A DNA stretch of 16,241 bases from Spirogloea muscicola (GCA_009602725.1 WELB01000006.1:678623-694863), one strand, 5' to 3'; positions 1-9,539 are shown, counted from the stretch's first letter. Notes: a model not told the origin generated them from the sequence alone. Translations and numbers: made by a program.

Positions 1-102
1 GCCGCGGCGCTGCCGGCGGTGCGGCGCCCGCGGCTCCCGCGCGCCGCGCGGCAGCGCAGCCTCTGGGAGACATCTCCCGCTCGGCCACCGCCGGCTCGCA
101 CC

Positions 103-2690
103 ATGGCTTCGCTCCTCAAGTCGGCCCTGGGCCTGGAGAGCAAGCCGGCTGGGAGCCCCGTCGCTCTGAACATCATGGTTGGCGAAGAGGTCGTCGCGGA
201 CTGCAAGGTCTACCACGGCACGCTCAACAACGGCAGCGTCACCCTTCACTTCGTGCAGTGCGGGCCAGCTGCCGGGCCTTTGGTGAGTGGCTGGGTTGAA
301 AGCATGACGTCATGGCGGAAATCTGAAGACCTTCTCTCAGCCACCTCAAGTGACACAGTCGCCAGTCGTGTGTCCAAGTCACAGGTCGTTGCATATCTCC
401 TTCTCTACTTCTGAACTTTAAGCAGTACATGCCCAATATATTGCTAGCTTTGCTTCAATCGCAACTTATTCTACTGGGCTGACACCTTACCTAACGGATT
501 GTATGAAGTATATTTGTCGCTCAGACGAGTATGCGCATGTTCGTAGGTGATCCTGCTTCATGGATTTCCAAGTTTCTGGCTCACCTGGAAGTACCAACTA
601 GGACCATTGAGTGCAGCAGGCTTTCATGTCGTGGCACCCGACATGCGAGGCTACAATTACTCCTCAAAGCCAAGCGGTTTAGTGAATTACAGCCGAGAAG
701 CCTTGTGTTCTGATGTCAACGCAATAATCAATCACTTCAGCCCTGATCGGCCAGCTTCTCTGGTGCATTTCCAGACTCCTGTGTCTCTACCCTGCCTGAG
801 ATTTCTGGACTCCACCTGAGATGTTCGGTCTCTTTGTCTCTCTGAAGCTCTAGCACCTAAGAATATTGCAGGAAACTTACACTAGGTGCCACTAGTTTGC
901 ACTGGTACATCTCATGTCAATATGCTGAGACCATGTCAGGTAGGCCATGACTGGGGGGGCAACGTGGCCTGGACTTTTGCTCATGATTATCCTGAGCGAG
1001 TATACAAGCTTGCGATACTTAATAGCCCCCACCCTAGCTCCTTCGCTGCAGCTCTCAAAGGCAATGTGCAGCAGATGCGACGCAGCTGGTATATGTGTAA
1101 GTGAGCTGACTGATTTGCCACCCTCTCCCATGTTCTTGCTCAACACATTGAGTCCTGTCAATGTTGAGTGTGTCCTTCCCCCTTTTCTTCAGTACTGGAG
1201 CATACAAAGCTGCTGTGCCAATGGCCATCAATGCATCATTGATATCTGTGTGTATTCTGCTGCATCCAGTCCTCTTCCAGTTGCCTGGATTTGGCGAGAC
1301 CTACTTGAAGATGAACAAGTGAGTAAGATAGCCTGCATATGCCTGGTCTGTTGACGATTTTGCGAGCCTGTCTAAAAGCAGGAGTATGCAATTGCTTAAT
1401 GCCACCGTCCTGGCTGTGGTAGGTCAGAGCTCTCTACTGCACTCCACAACATAGTCGCTTGCAGAAGCGTCTTGCAAGAAATGTGCAGGTCATGAGTGCC
1501 AAAGACAGTCCTTGTGCATGGTGATGTGTGCTTGAGGCACTTTTGACATTTACCAGCCGACCACCATTTGAAAATGAGCATGTCTTTCACTGGATCAGTT
1601 ATGAAAAGCTGCGCGGGATCCTGAGTGACATGTCAACCAAACCTGTTTCTGAGGAAGATATAGAGCGGTAAGCACATGACTCGATCACTGTACGGAGTTT
1701 CACTCACAAGCCTGATTGAGGTTTTCTGTCTAGTTGAATTGAAGTTGACCTGGACTTCTCAGCAGCAGATTCTATGGAATCTATGAATCCTGCTGTACTA
1801 CATGATAGCCTAGCTATTGGCTTTGCTTAATGCTCTCTAATGGGTTCTGCTTTTATCAGCCACGTGGAGGCATATGCTATACCTGGTGTGCTCACTGCCA
1901 CATTAGACTATTATCGAGCCCTACTTACTGGTGGTCAGTGGAAGTCTCCCTCTCACAGCAAGACAAAGGTTCGTGGAATCTGAAAACTTTGCTTATCTGG
2001 CAGTCAATGGCAAGTCCACAATATGATCAATTTGTTAAACATGACCAAGCGAGATAAGACAGCTGGCAAGCAAATGGAAGCTATTGCGTGCTCTGTGTTG
2101 CATTCCTTCACTGCAAATGTCGATTGTAGCTAAGAACCAGTCTTGCCTTTACCGTAGAGCCAATGCTGGTAAGGCATTGCAGACTTGGCAGACCAAGCTT
2201 TCCTACCTTCTGGGAGCTTGGGATGCATGCTTCACAGAGCTCACATCCGCTTTTATTGGCCATTGCAGCTTGAGATGCCAGTCTTTCTCATTTGGGGCGA
2301 GAAAGATGACGCATTCATCGACGAGCTAGGATATATTCCAGAGGACGTCGTACTTAACGGCCACACACTAAGGCTTCCAATGGTGAGCTTTCATTCAAGA
2401 CTGCACTGTTTGCACATATGTCAAGGCTATATCATCATGCGTGTGTGATGTTCTTATTATGGCACCCTAGCACTTATAACAGTCAAATGATAATTGGAGA
2501 ACATCAGTAGTTCGTTTGTGTGCAGTTGCTCACTGATGAACCAGCAAGGATGTCATAAGTCGAAGATTGCTCTTCTGTGATGCAGGCTTCTCATTGGGTA
2601 ATGTGGGATGAACGTGAGGTTGTGAACCGGACACTAATCAACTTCCTCAAGGAGGATCATGTCACAGCAGCCGCAAATTCCAGGCTGTAA
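103..2690 (+). CDS. Epoxide hydrolase, alpha/beta-hydrolase fold (8 exons, complete)
   Basis: Predicted soluble epoxide hydrolase, which would hydrolyse epoxides to diols through an Asp-ester intermediate. Exons I assemble: 103-282, 547-762, 940-1096, 1270-1318, 1557-1667, 1860-1968, 2269-2382 and 2586-2690. All phases join, and the 1041 nt sum to 347 codons including TAA. The start ATG lies in a CACCATGG context. Visible motifs are the oxyanion-hole HGFP (residues 65-68), the nucleophile in VGHDWGG (Asp136), the acid in IWGEKD (Asp287) and the catalytic His in ASHW (His315). Two cap tyrosines, Tyr183 in RRSWYM and about Tyr256 in LDYYRALL, are typical of epoxide hydrolases and separate this from haloalkane dehalogenases. 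About 320 residues is usual for the family. The C-terminus SRL fits a type 1 peroxisomal signal. Donors after 762 (GTGCAT) and 1968 (GTTCGT) are weak, so those two boundaries are less certain. The substrate is unknown. Confidence 0.93.
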
Positions 2691-2806
2691 CAATCATGAC
2701 CTTGAGTGTAGCAAGATGCTCAATCAGATGCTTTCAATTGCACAAGACCTACAGATTACTTGAAGAGTATCTAGACATTGTCAGCAATCTAATGGCTGCC
2801 CAGGTT

Positions 2807-5800
2807 TCATAAGTTGTGGTCTACCTCATCCCACCTCCAAAGCGTGCCATCTTCACAGCAGGCAATGATTATTCTGCAACAGAAGGGTGCATACAAAGAC
2901 TATGTCAGTCGAAGTGCATGAAGGCTCAAGGTCCTGCTGCAAAGGCTCACACTGTGAGCAATGTCAATTGCATGACGTTTATCCTCTCTGCCCATAGCTC
3001 CTATCATCCAACATCTTCATTTCACTAAACGAAAGCCAGGACACCATGTGTATTTAGATACCTGCCATCGTGCGACACTGCAGTCTGGCGGATGATACTC
3101 CGCAGATGCGCATTCTTTAACCTGACGGAGATGAACAATAGTTGGTGTATCAGACAGAACAAAACACTTTTGATTTGACGAATGCTGGCAAAGAATATGT
3201 CGGTTTAGGAGGCCACTGCACTTTGTGGCTAGGTGGGCTTGAGATGCTGGCAGCTATAGGCTGCAGCAGCCACATCATGGCTATGCCGCTAACCACTAGG
3301 CGAACCTTGCAGGTGTTGTTGTGGATGCGCGCCGGGGATCCCAGACATATGTGGTGCCATCTCGATTCCCTACATGTCACGAGCTCATACAATCATCAGC
3401 ACCATGCATGCATCAGCTATTGCGCGAAGAGGTTCTAGTGCACATCCCTCTGTCTTCATGGCAAATCTAAACGCAACTACTTGAGATGCACAGTGCACAG
3501 TGACAGGTGATGACAAGCCTCCATGTACAGGTTACTCAGGCTAGCAGATAGACAGCCACCTAGACTGCAGGTGTCTAGGATGGCAGCTATGGCAGTAATG
3601 ATCGAAGAACCTCAGACTTTGTACCCCAGCGACATTCTCACCTATTGCTAAAGTAGTACAAGCGAGATCCATTGAGAACTTGATGAACCAAACATCGCAG
3701 TCCTGGACAGCATATCGCTGAAGAACGTCCACAAAGCCCTGCAAATACATGCAGCTGAAGATCTAAGTACAAGCCAAGAAACAATAAAGGGTCGCCAAGG
3801 GACCACGACATGTATACAGTCACTTTTGTGGAATGCTCATCTCATATGACGAACAACAGCTTAATGGACCAAATATATCGTTACGGACCTCGTCTCTTCC
3901 ATCCTGAGTTGCTCTCACGTGCCTCCAAAGCACCACCTCATTATCAACGCTCTGGTCAGGTGAAACTAAAGAACTCAATGAGTAATTAGATCGAAGCGGC
4001 GCTGCTGGGGAGTTGTGGCCACAGAGCAGAGCATGATGTTGCCAAGCATGCCTCATATGGACAACAGCAGATGTAGCCTGGTACCTTAGAGAGTATGCAG
4101 TCGCCGAGCCACCTTGTGCAGTCCACATAGTTGGTGTGGACATGATAGGCTACGAACACCTGCTACGGTGCAAAAACGGCGTGAGCTGGTGGAGTTGCTA
4201 AGTCTGAACAGGGCCGTAGAGTCACTCAGCGAGCATGGTGTACCACTGTCAAACTCATCATGTCACTTGCACCCGTGCCCAAGCAGATCACTTGTGGTGA
4301 CCTTGTCGTGCACTGGCAGCTGCATGCATATCGGAAGCTGCATGCGTACCGGAAGCTGCACATGCTTTGTGGGAAACTTTGAGGGCAAGTCCGTCCAGCC
4401 ATATGAGAGCTCAATGTACTGCTGGAAATCTGCACGTGCGTTTGCTCATAGACAGGAGGCGGCTTGTTGGTTGGGTTCTCACTAAGGACAAGTGATATTG
4501 ACAAGCACTCTCAGCATCAGGACAAGTGGTGTTGATTACTGCTTTCAGCATCATCGAGGCAACACAAATTAGCCTCCTGCTTTGCAGCCGCTTGAAGGTA
4601 GCGCCCAAGCCCCGGCTCACCTGCGTATGACCAAATCTTTATGGTGCTATCCATGCCGCAGCTGGCAATTGTCATCTGGTCTGCAGGATGGAAGTCCTGT
4701 ACATTGCATATAGGACGAGCAAAGGTCACCATGGCTGTCTGGCAATCCTCCACTTAAAGGCTGGGCGCAATTACCGCAAGTTTGCAAGTCCTCAGCGCAG
4801 GCCACAACGGAGTTCTCGTGCAGGCAAGACCTCCATAATATGATAGAGGTGCCTGGCAGAAGCAACACTGCAAGGGTGCCTCCATGATATGATAGAGGTG
4901 CCTGGCAAGTTCAACACTGCAAGGGCGCCTCGCATGGCAGCCAGCATACCGCACTCAGCACCTCATTACGATGCCCGCCGGCACCAGCGAAGACGAGGAC
5001 GCAGACTCCAGTCTCGGCATTCCATAAGCGCACAGACTCGTCCTGCACTGTCGGCTCCAAGGAGGGGATGCATGAGCTCCTTGTACGCCTGACTGGCTCG
5101 AAGCTCAGGCGCGGCTGAGTCTGTGCTCTTGTGGTAGCAATGCAGCGTATGTGTATTTTGCTTATGTTACGAGCGGTGAATTGACGCGGCTCATTGATCG
5201 CTGTCGAGGACAAAGTTAGCCGCCGTGATCGAGCCGGGGGCTGACTCACCTTGCTGGCAGAGAGGAGGAGGGACGGCTGCAGGAGCTGTACGCGTAAGTC
5301 GTTGACAGAACCCCCGTGACCAATGAAGCTCTGCGCCACCCTCAGCCAAGCCAGATAAGTTGAGCTGTTTCTTTGTACGAGTAGCCTCGCCGACGTGCCT
5401 TTGTCTCTATCCAAGCGTGTGCTCGCAGAGGGGCAAACATAGATGTGAGTACATGCTTCACATAGGGCAGCAGCATCATGAGCCGCCCTTGCAAAGCAGC
5501 GGTGCTGGCCAGCAAAGGCGTGCTTAGCAGAGGGAGGGAGGGGAGCACGCCTGCAGGAGGGAGTGCGAGGAGCAGTCAATGACGCGCAGAACACCGTGCT
5601 GGCCTGCTACTGCCAGCAGCGGCGTGCCGCGCGCGTCGGTCGCCCAGCAGGCCGTGTAGAACGTCTCCTCCTTCTGTGAAGCCGGCACAGGAGTCATCCT
5701 GAAGCTCAACCTGAGGTTAAGGGTTAACGGGATAGGTGGTGAGGCCTAGGTGTTGGGTTTTAGGTTTAGGGTTAGGGTTGTCAACGAGGGTCGTTGAGAG

Positions 5801-6472
5801 ATAGCACAAAGGCCTGAGGGGGCTGCAGGCGACTGCTGGGAGGGGAGCCTGCGGTCAGCCGGCGTGTGTTTACGGGAGATCGCTGCAGCGCAAGAAGGGC
5901 AGAGCCCCCAACTGGACTCGACTATGGCTTGACCCTCTAGACCTCTGCAAGCCCACGCCGCATGTCACAAACGCCCTCGACGAGGAGTGGACTGCAGGGG
6001 CGCTGGCTTGCTTCGCGGCCGCAGCCTGTCGCAACCGTCGCCGCCAACGCGAATGACAGCGGCGGAGGTGGAAGGACAGGAGGGCGTGGCAGGCTCTGGA
6101 AATGGCAGGCGACACGGCTGCCGAGGACTGGCCGAGCAGCCGGCCTCTGCCAATGCGGCCTGCCGGGTCAGCGTCCACGGCGTGGACGAGCGGAGGTCGC
6201 CCTGGGCCATGACCGGCTGTCTTTGACGGCGCCGAGGCGCCATCGCCAGAGGCGGCGACCGCGGAGAGAGGCCGGCGAGGACGCACGTCGGCATCGACGT
6301 AGACGTGCACCACGCGGAGGCGGCCGTCCGGGAGGCACTGGAAGACGGTGGCCTGCGGCGGCGGCAGCGCGTCGGCGGCGGCGGCAATGCGGCTGTCAGG
6401 GCTGCCGGCTGCGGCAACGGCCTGTGGTGGCGGCGGCGGCAGCGGCAGCGGCGGCGGCGGCGGAGCCTCCAT
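2807..6472 (-). CDS. FIE: EED/ESC/FIE-type WD40 subunit of Polycomb Repressive Complex 2 (12 exons; N-terminus uncertain)
   Basis: WD40 propeller that in known PRC2 binds the EZH-type methyltransferase and reads H3K27me3. Exons in transcript order: 6352-6287, 5673-5551, 5330-5250, 5042-4950, 4696-4621, 4429-4350, 4159-4085, 3951-3889, 3738-3642, 3369-3306, 3121-3062 and 2873-2807 (stop TGA). They total 945 nt and all phases join. Diagnostic strings in order are VYVDAD/KEETFYTACW, FIGHGGSVND, DESVRLWN, FAGAGGHRNEVLS, IASCGMDSTIKIW, WTDLPSKFPTK, HTNYVDCTRWLGD, SVDNEVVLW, DCDVWFIKFSMD, IRQTAVS and CCEDGTLWRWD. These follow plant FIE and animal EED along their length. The Tyr of FYT and the aromatic pair of VWF correspond to H3K27me3 cage positions known in human EED. 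The start at 6472 is provisional: it gives a 40-residue Pro/Ala leader and 354 residues in total (FIE is about 370), but omits the first WD strands ending FATVGxNR. A true first exon may lie upstream. Intron 2 is GC-AG. Confidence 0.92.
4315..4368 (-). repeat. Three 18-bp tandem units spanning a splice donor of the FIE gene
   Basis: On the plus strand the units share the core GGAAGCTGCA (GGCAGCTGCA in the first) at 4315, 4333 and 4351, a period of 18. The unit at 4351 covers the end of the exon coding VQLP. The other two lie just inside the intron and resemble copies of the exon-intron junction, with CCGATATG and CCAGTGCA where the used donor has CCG|GTACGC. Confidence 0.85.
4830..4927. repeat. 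Direct tandem duplication, 2 x 49 bp, in a FIE intron
   Basis: Copies at 4830-4878 and 4879-4927 both begin CCTCCAT and both contain ATATGATAGAGGTGCCTGGCA and AACACTGCAAGGG, with only a few mismatches. Each copy carries a short CCTC/GAGG inverted pair with a 12-nt loop. The tract lies in the intron between the FIE exons ending at 4950 and starting at 4696. High identity suggests a recent duplication. No coding role is seen. Confidence 0.9.
5331..5550 (-). other. GC-AG intron in the FIE/EED gene
   Basis: The upstream exon ends at 5551 with CAG followed by GCGTGC. The downstream exon starts at 5330 after GGCGCAG. Joining at this GC donor is phase 0 and gives HSLLQ-SFIGHGGSVND, matching EED/FIE across the junction. 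I see no nearby GT donor that keeps both frame and family residues. Confidence 0.75.
5714..5781 (+). repeat. Interstitial plant-type telomere-like tract
   Basis: The plus strand reads GGTTAAGGGTTAACGG and then, from about 5754, TGGGTTTTAGGTTTAGGG followed by TTAGGGTTG. These are imperfect TTTAGGG units. On the coding strand of the surrounding FIE gene they read as CCCTAA/CCCTAAA, close to the plant telobox AAACCCTAA. The tract sits in intron 1, about 40-110 nt upstream of the exon starting at 5673. Confidence 0.8.
6355..6470. repeat. GCG/GCC-rich trinucleotide tract next to the first located FIE exon
   Basis: Imperfect (GGC)n on the plus strand. In the minus frame from ATG 6472 it would code a Pro/Ala-rich leader. 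The alternative is that it is intron sequence ending in the acceptor CCGCCGCAG before the exon at 6352. The sequence alone does not decide. Confidence 0.7.
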
Positions 6473-7810
6473 TGCGCGGCTTGGCGACCGCGGAGGCACC
6501 GCCGCGACGCGACACCCCGCGGGCCCGGGGCCCCGGCGCCCGGCCCCGCCGCGGGCCGCGCCGCGGATCGCGGCGGGCTTCCCGCGGGGCAACTTCCGTC
6601 TCACCCCAGCACTGGGCATGCCTTGCCATGCCTTCGCGCTGGCCTGCATAGCCTTTCCGGGCCTTGCCGTGCCTTGCTCTGCCTTGCCCCTGCCTTGCCC
6701 TGCCTTTCACAGCCTTGCCCTGCCACACCGCACCTTGCTCTCTCTCGGCTTCCGTCCCTCTGCGTGTCCTCGCCTGGTCGGACCTGCCGCGGCCAGCCTC
6801 GAGCTCACTTACTTTCTTGCTCTCCTTGCCTTGCTTTGCGTGCCTCGCCTTGCACCTCCTTGCCAGCTCGAATTCCCACTTGTTAACAGCTGCTGCGTTG
6901 GGCCCTCGCCATGGAGGCCGCTTGGTTGCTTCGGCCCAATTTATCATCGGCCTGTTCCGACGACCTTACTCTGTTCACCTTGGGGCTGCCTGCACCAAAG
7001 CACGGCGTGGTGGGCACGCCTTTTTGCTCTACCCCGAGTAAGCCTTGTCTGCTCTGCTGGCGCCAAGTTGCCTATGTTGCTGCATTCACTCGTGCATTCC
7101 AACGCGCATCCGCCTCTCTTAAGGCCTATGTTTTTTCGTCGGCCTGCCTAGAACGCAAGTCACTTCAAGCTCCTCACTGTGCCGTTCTCAACCCTTTCCT
7201 TGCCCTTGCACAATCATTGGCTTCTGTCTCAAAGGCCACTCTCATGTGGCACTCCTTTCCGAGCGCGACCACATTCCACACCTTCAGGCCTGCGGTGCCC
7301 TACGCTTGCATTACCACCGAGAAGAGAGGCAGTTGGCCGCAGGATGACCACCATGCAATCTGGACAGGATAGTAGTGCATGGGGCTCAAGGATGGCAGGC
7401 TCTTGGGCCGGGAAGTTATGATGGCCTCTCTGTGTAAATACTGCTGTACTTATTGACACAGATGCAGGCCTCGACCTCAGCGTGCTGCTGCATGAGTCCT
7501 GTAGTTATCTCAAAGAACTGAGTGCTCGGCCCCACCTGTGCTAAGGAAGCGGCCCAGCACCCTGACATGATCAATGCATCAACAATGTTTAATCATCAAG
7601 TATGTGATAATAATACTTGCAGGCTCACTGGCACACTTTTTGGTGACAGCACGCTGCTAGGAAGGGGGGACGGGGGATATTGGGGTTGAGTGACGCACAA
7701 CAGTTGGAGAGCACAGTTGACTAAGCACAAGCTGGCTGTCACCAAGCTGGCCCTGGCATCGAAGCAGGATTCAATCAAGAGAACCTGAAGTATGTGAGGG
7801 CGAGGGCAGG
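6473..7810. other. Gene-poor interval between the FIE 5' end and the tafazzin 3' end
   Basis: Nothing here resembles a known protein. It should hold the tafazzin 3' UTR and the FIE promoter, and perhaps a missing FIE first exon. I looked on the minus strand for the conserved first-repeat strand of FIE (FATVGxNR) and did not find it. 6473-6600 is extremely GC-rich; 6611-6870 is a CCTTG-rich repeat. Open frames such as 6911-7372 (+) lack recognisable motifs. Confidence 0.6.
6611..6870 (+). repeat. Degenerate CCTTG-rich low-complexity tract (GCCTT/CCTTGC units)
   Basis: Dozens of CCTTG, CCTTGCC and GCCTTTC words occur at short irregular spacing, for example CCTTGCCGTGCCTTGCTCTG near 6663. On the minus strand this is GGCAAGG purine-rich sequence. 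It reads open in several plus frames only because the repeat lacks stop codons. Confidence 0.85.
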
Positions 7811-9046
7811 TCATGCCAGACGGGCACCGCACCGCTCATTCGTCAAGCGGTGCGCCTCGAGCAGGAGCCGTTGGAGGTTATCACGCAGCATGGCTGTGAT
7901 GCGCGAGTGCAGCGACTGCGTGGCGGGGTCGTCTATGACGCGTGCTGCGTGCAGCATTGGCTTCTCCACCTCCTTGGATGGGTCCGCAAAATCCTCCTCC
8001 GTCAGCGGCGCCGCCGTCGTGGCAGAGGGCTCGGCGGCGGCCTCCACGACATCCTCTGGTGCTGCTGTTGCCTCCGGCTGCCACTCGCCGCGGGCAACTG
8101 CTTCGGCCGCCTGCTGCCGCAGGAGCGGCACGTCAAAGTGCAGCGGCTCCCCGACAACGACTGTGACGTGCTTGCCAGGCAGCGGCACCAGCGCGCGCCT
8201 CCCGAACAGGTGCTTCTCAGGCATCACCTGCCAAGGACAGGTAGGGATGCACTATATGGCTTGAAGGCTCAGAGGACGAGCAGTCATTTTCTGGGCTACC
8301 GGCTGAGGCAAGCAAGCGCAAGAGGACGCGAGACAGAGCCAGCTTACTAGCAGGCGGGGCTCCTGACCTTTTCGAAGCCACTGTGTGCCACGCAGATTAC
8401 GAGCGGCGGAACGGCTGCGCGTGCAATGATGCTGCCGACGCCCCACTTGAGGCGCGCCAGCGGCACTTGCCGCTGCTCCACCTTGCCCTCTGGAAATGTG
8501 TGCAGCTGCAAACGGTCACGGCCGCAGTCGAACCACAGCCATCAGTCTGCCAAGCAGATGGCTGTTACAGCAGGCCTCTGCCTTCTGATAAGAGCTGAGA
8601 TAGCGAGGAAGTGACCATCAGGACAATGAGTGTCAAGGGCAATGGTCGCGCACCCAGTCGCCAGCATTGACGACATCAATGGCTTCCTGGATTGCTGGCT
8701 GGTGGATGCCTCCACCGCGCACGACCGGGATGCACTTGCCTGCGTTACCGCACTCACCGAGCCAGCGGTCACAATGCAGTGCACTAGCACGGTAGTTGCA
8801 GGCGCCATCCGCCACAATGGCGTCTTAGGCACGAGACAGACGAGCTGGGGCCGGAGGAGGCCACTGCGGTGCTCAGCGGCTACGAAGTGCTCAGGGGAGA
8901 GGGTCCTGGTGCACACACCGAGGCGGAAGAAGTAGGAGAAGGCGGGGTTGGTGAAGCAGATGTCCTTGGCCGTCAGCGTCCAGCGGCAGAGCTTGGGGTC
9001 GCCGCCGGGCAGGCGCCACCGGCCCCACAGCAGCGGGTCGTCCAGC
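7811..9046 (-). CDS. Tafazzin-family lysophospholipid acyltransferase (4 exons located, 5' end missing)
   Basis: Tafazzins remodel cardiolipin on mitochondrial membranes; a plant member acylates lyso-PE. Exons: 9046-8919, 8739-8654, 8505-8368 and 8227-7811 (stop TGA). All junctions are in phase, giving about 256 residues. Visible in order: the DDP half of the HX4D motif followed by LLWGRW; RWTLTAKDICFTNPAFSYFF; motif II GKCIPVVRGGG; DVVNAGDW then motif III HTFPEGKV; LKWGVGSIIA; and VPLPGKHVTVVVGEPLHFDV with an Ala/Glu-rich C-terminal extension. The first located exon starts in phase 2 after GCGCAG, so an upstream exon must supply the Asn-His of HX4D and the membrane-anchoring N-terminus. The only minus-strand Asn-His codon pair I find upstream within the window is at about 9375-9380 (see the 9309-9539 entry), and it lacks a standard donor. 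The downstream neighbour on the same strand is the FIE gene. Confidence 0.88.
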
Positions 9047-9268
9047 CTGCGCGCCGTCCACCGTGATGGCGGCGGCGGCATTGGCGGCGGCGACTCTGGT
9101 AAGACCGCCGCACAGGTCCGGGACCTCGCCTGCTACGCCGCTCGGCGCGGCGATGCTCCGCCGGCGCCACCCTCCGCGCCGTCGCTCTGATCGGCACGAC
9201 GGCGATCGAGGAGGGCGGCCGCCAGCAAGGCGGCACTTGGCCATGAGAAATGGCAGCGACGGAGGTGG

Positions 9269-9273
9269 CGGCC

Positions 9274-9308
<35 letters not shown>
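9269..9308. repeat. (CGG)n trinucleotide tract
   Basis: About a dozen near-perfect CGG units on the plus strand. It would code poly-Gly, poly-Ala or poly-Arg depending on frame, which explains the long open frames on both strands around it. Confidence 0.95.
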
Positions 9309-9539
9309 AACTACATCTTCAGTGGGCCAGACGTCCAGGCCTCGGTATGCGGTAACTCCGCCGACGATCGCGGCTGTGTGGTTAGAGTCGGGCATATGGA
9401 CGACGTCGCCCGACTGCCAGGTCCAGCCGGCCGGTTGTCGCGGTGCAGCTGCCTGGTTTCCCCAACGTGCCGTCCGACCGGCGAGCGTGTAGAGCCGCCC
9501 GCTTTCGGCCGACATCAGCGTCTCGCCGTCGGCCGAGAC
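9309..9539 (-). CDS. Unassigned protein-like reading frame, possibly a cupin exon
   Basis: Reading from 9539 after a possible acceptor GTGGCAG, the minus strand encodes VSADGETLMSAESGRLYTLA, then a Trp-rich stretch with GWTWQSGDVVHMPDSNHTAA and YRGLDVWPTEDV before a poly-Ala repeat. Codon use looks coding, with most third positions G or C. The pattern W-x4-GDVVHxP-x3-H resembles the second half of cupins such as the DMSP-lyase-like family, but the first cupin His cluster is not seen. The SNHTAA string could instead be a tafazzin HX4D exon for the gene downstream, though no GT donor follows it in the right phase. Whether it is an exon at all is unproven. Confidence 0.3.

Noticed and set aside
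5753-5781. Chromosome end (true telomere)
   Set aside because: The tract is short, imperfect and internal to a gene whose exons continue on both sides, so it is interstitial.
5870-6649. Minus-strand open frame of 259 residues
   Set aside because: Only its part 6352-6287 (perhaps from 6472) matches FIE. The remainder downstream is intron read through a GC-rich stretch with a clear GTGCGT donor after YVDAD.
6348-7151. Plus-strand open frame of 267 residues rich in Ala, Pro, Cys and Leu
   Set aside because: Product of the GCC and CCTTG repeats; no domain, antisense to the FIE 5' exon.
7850-8350. Plus-strand open frame of 166 residues
   Set aside because: Antisense shadow of the tafazzin last exon, which carries clear family motifs on the minus strand.
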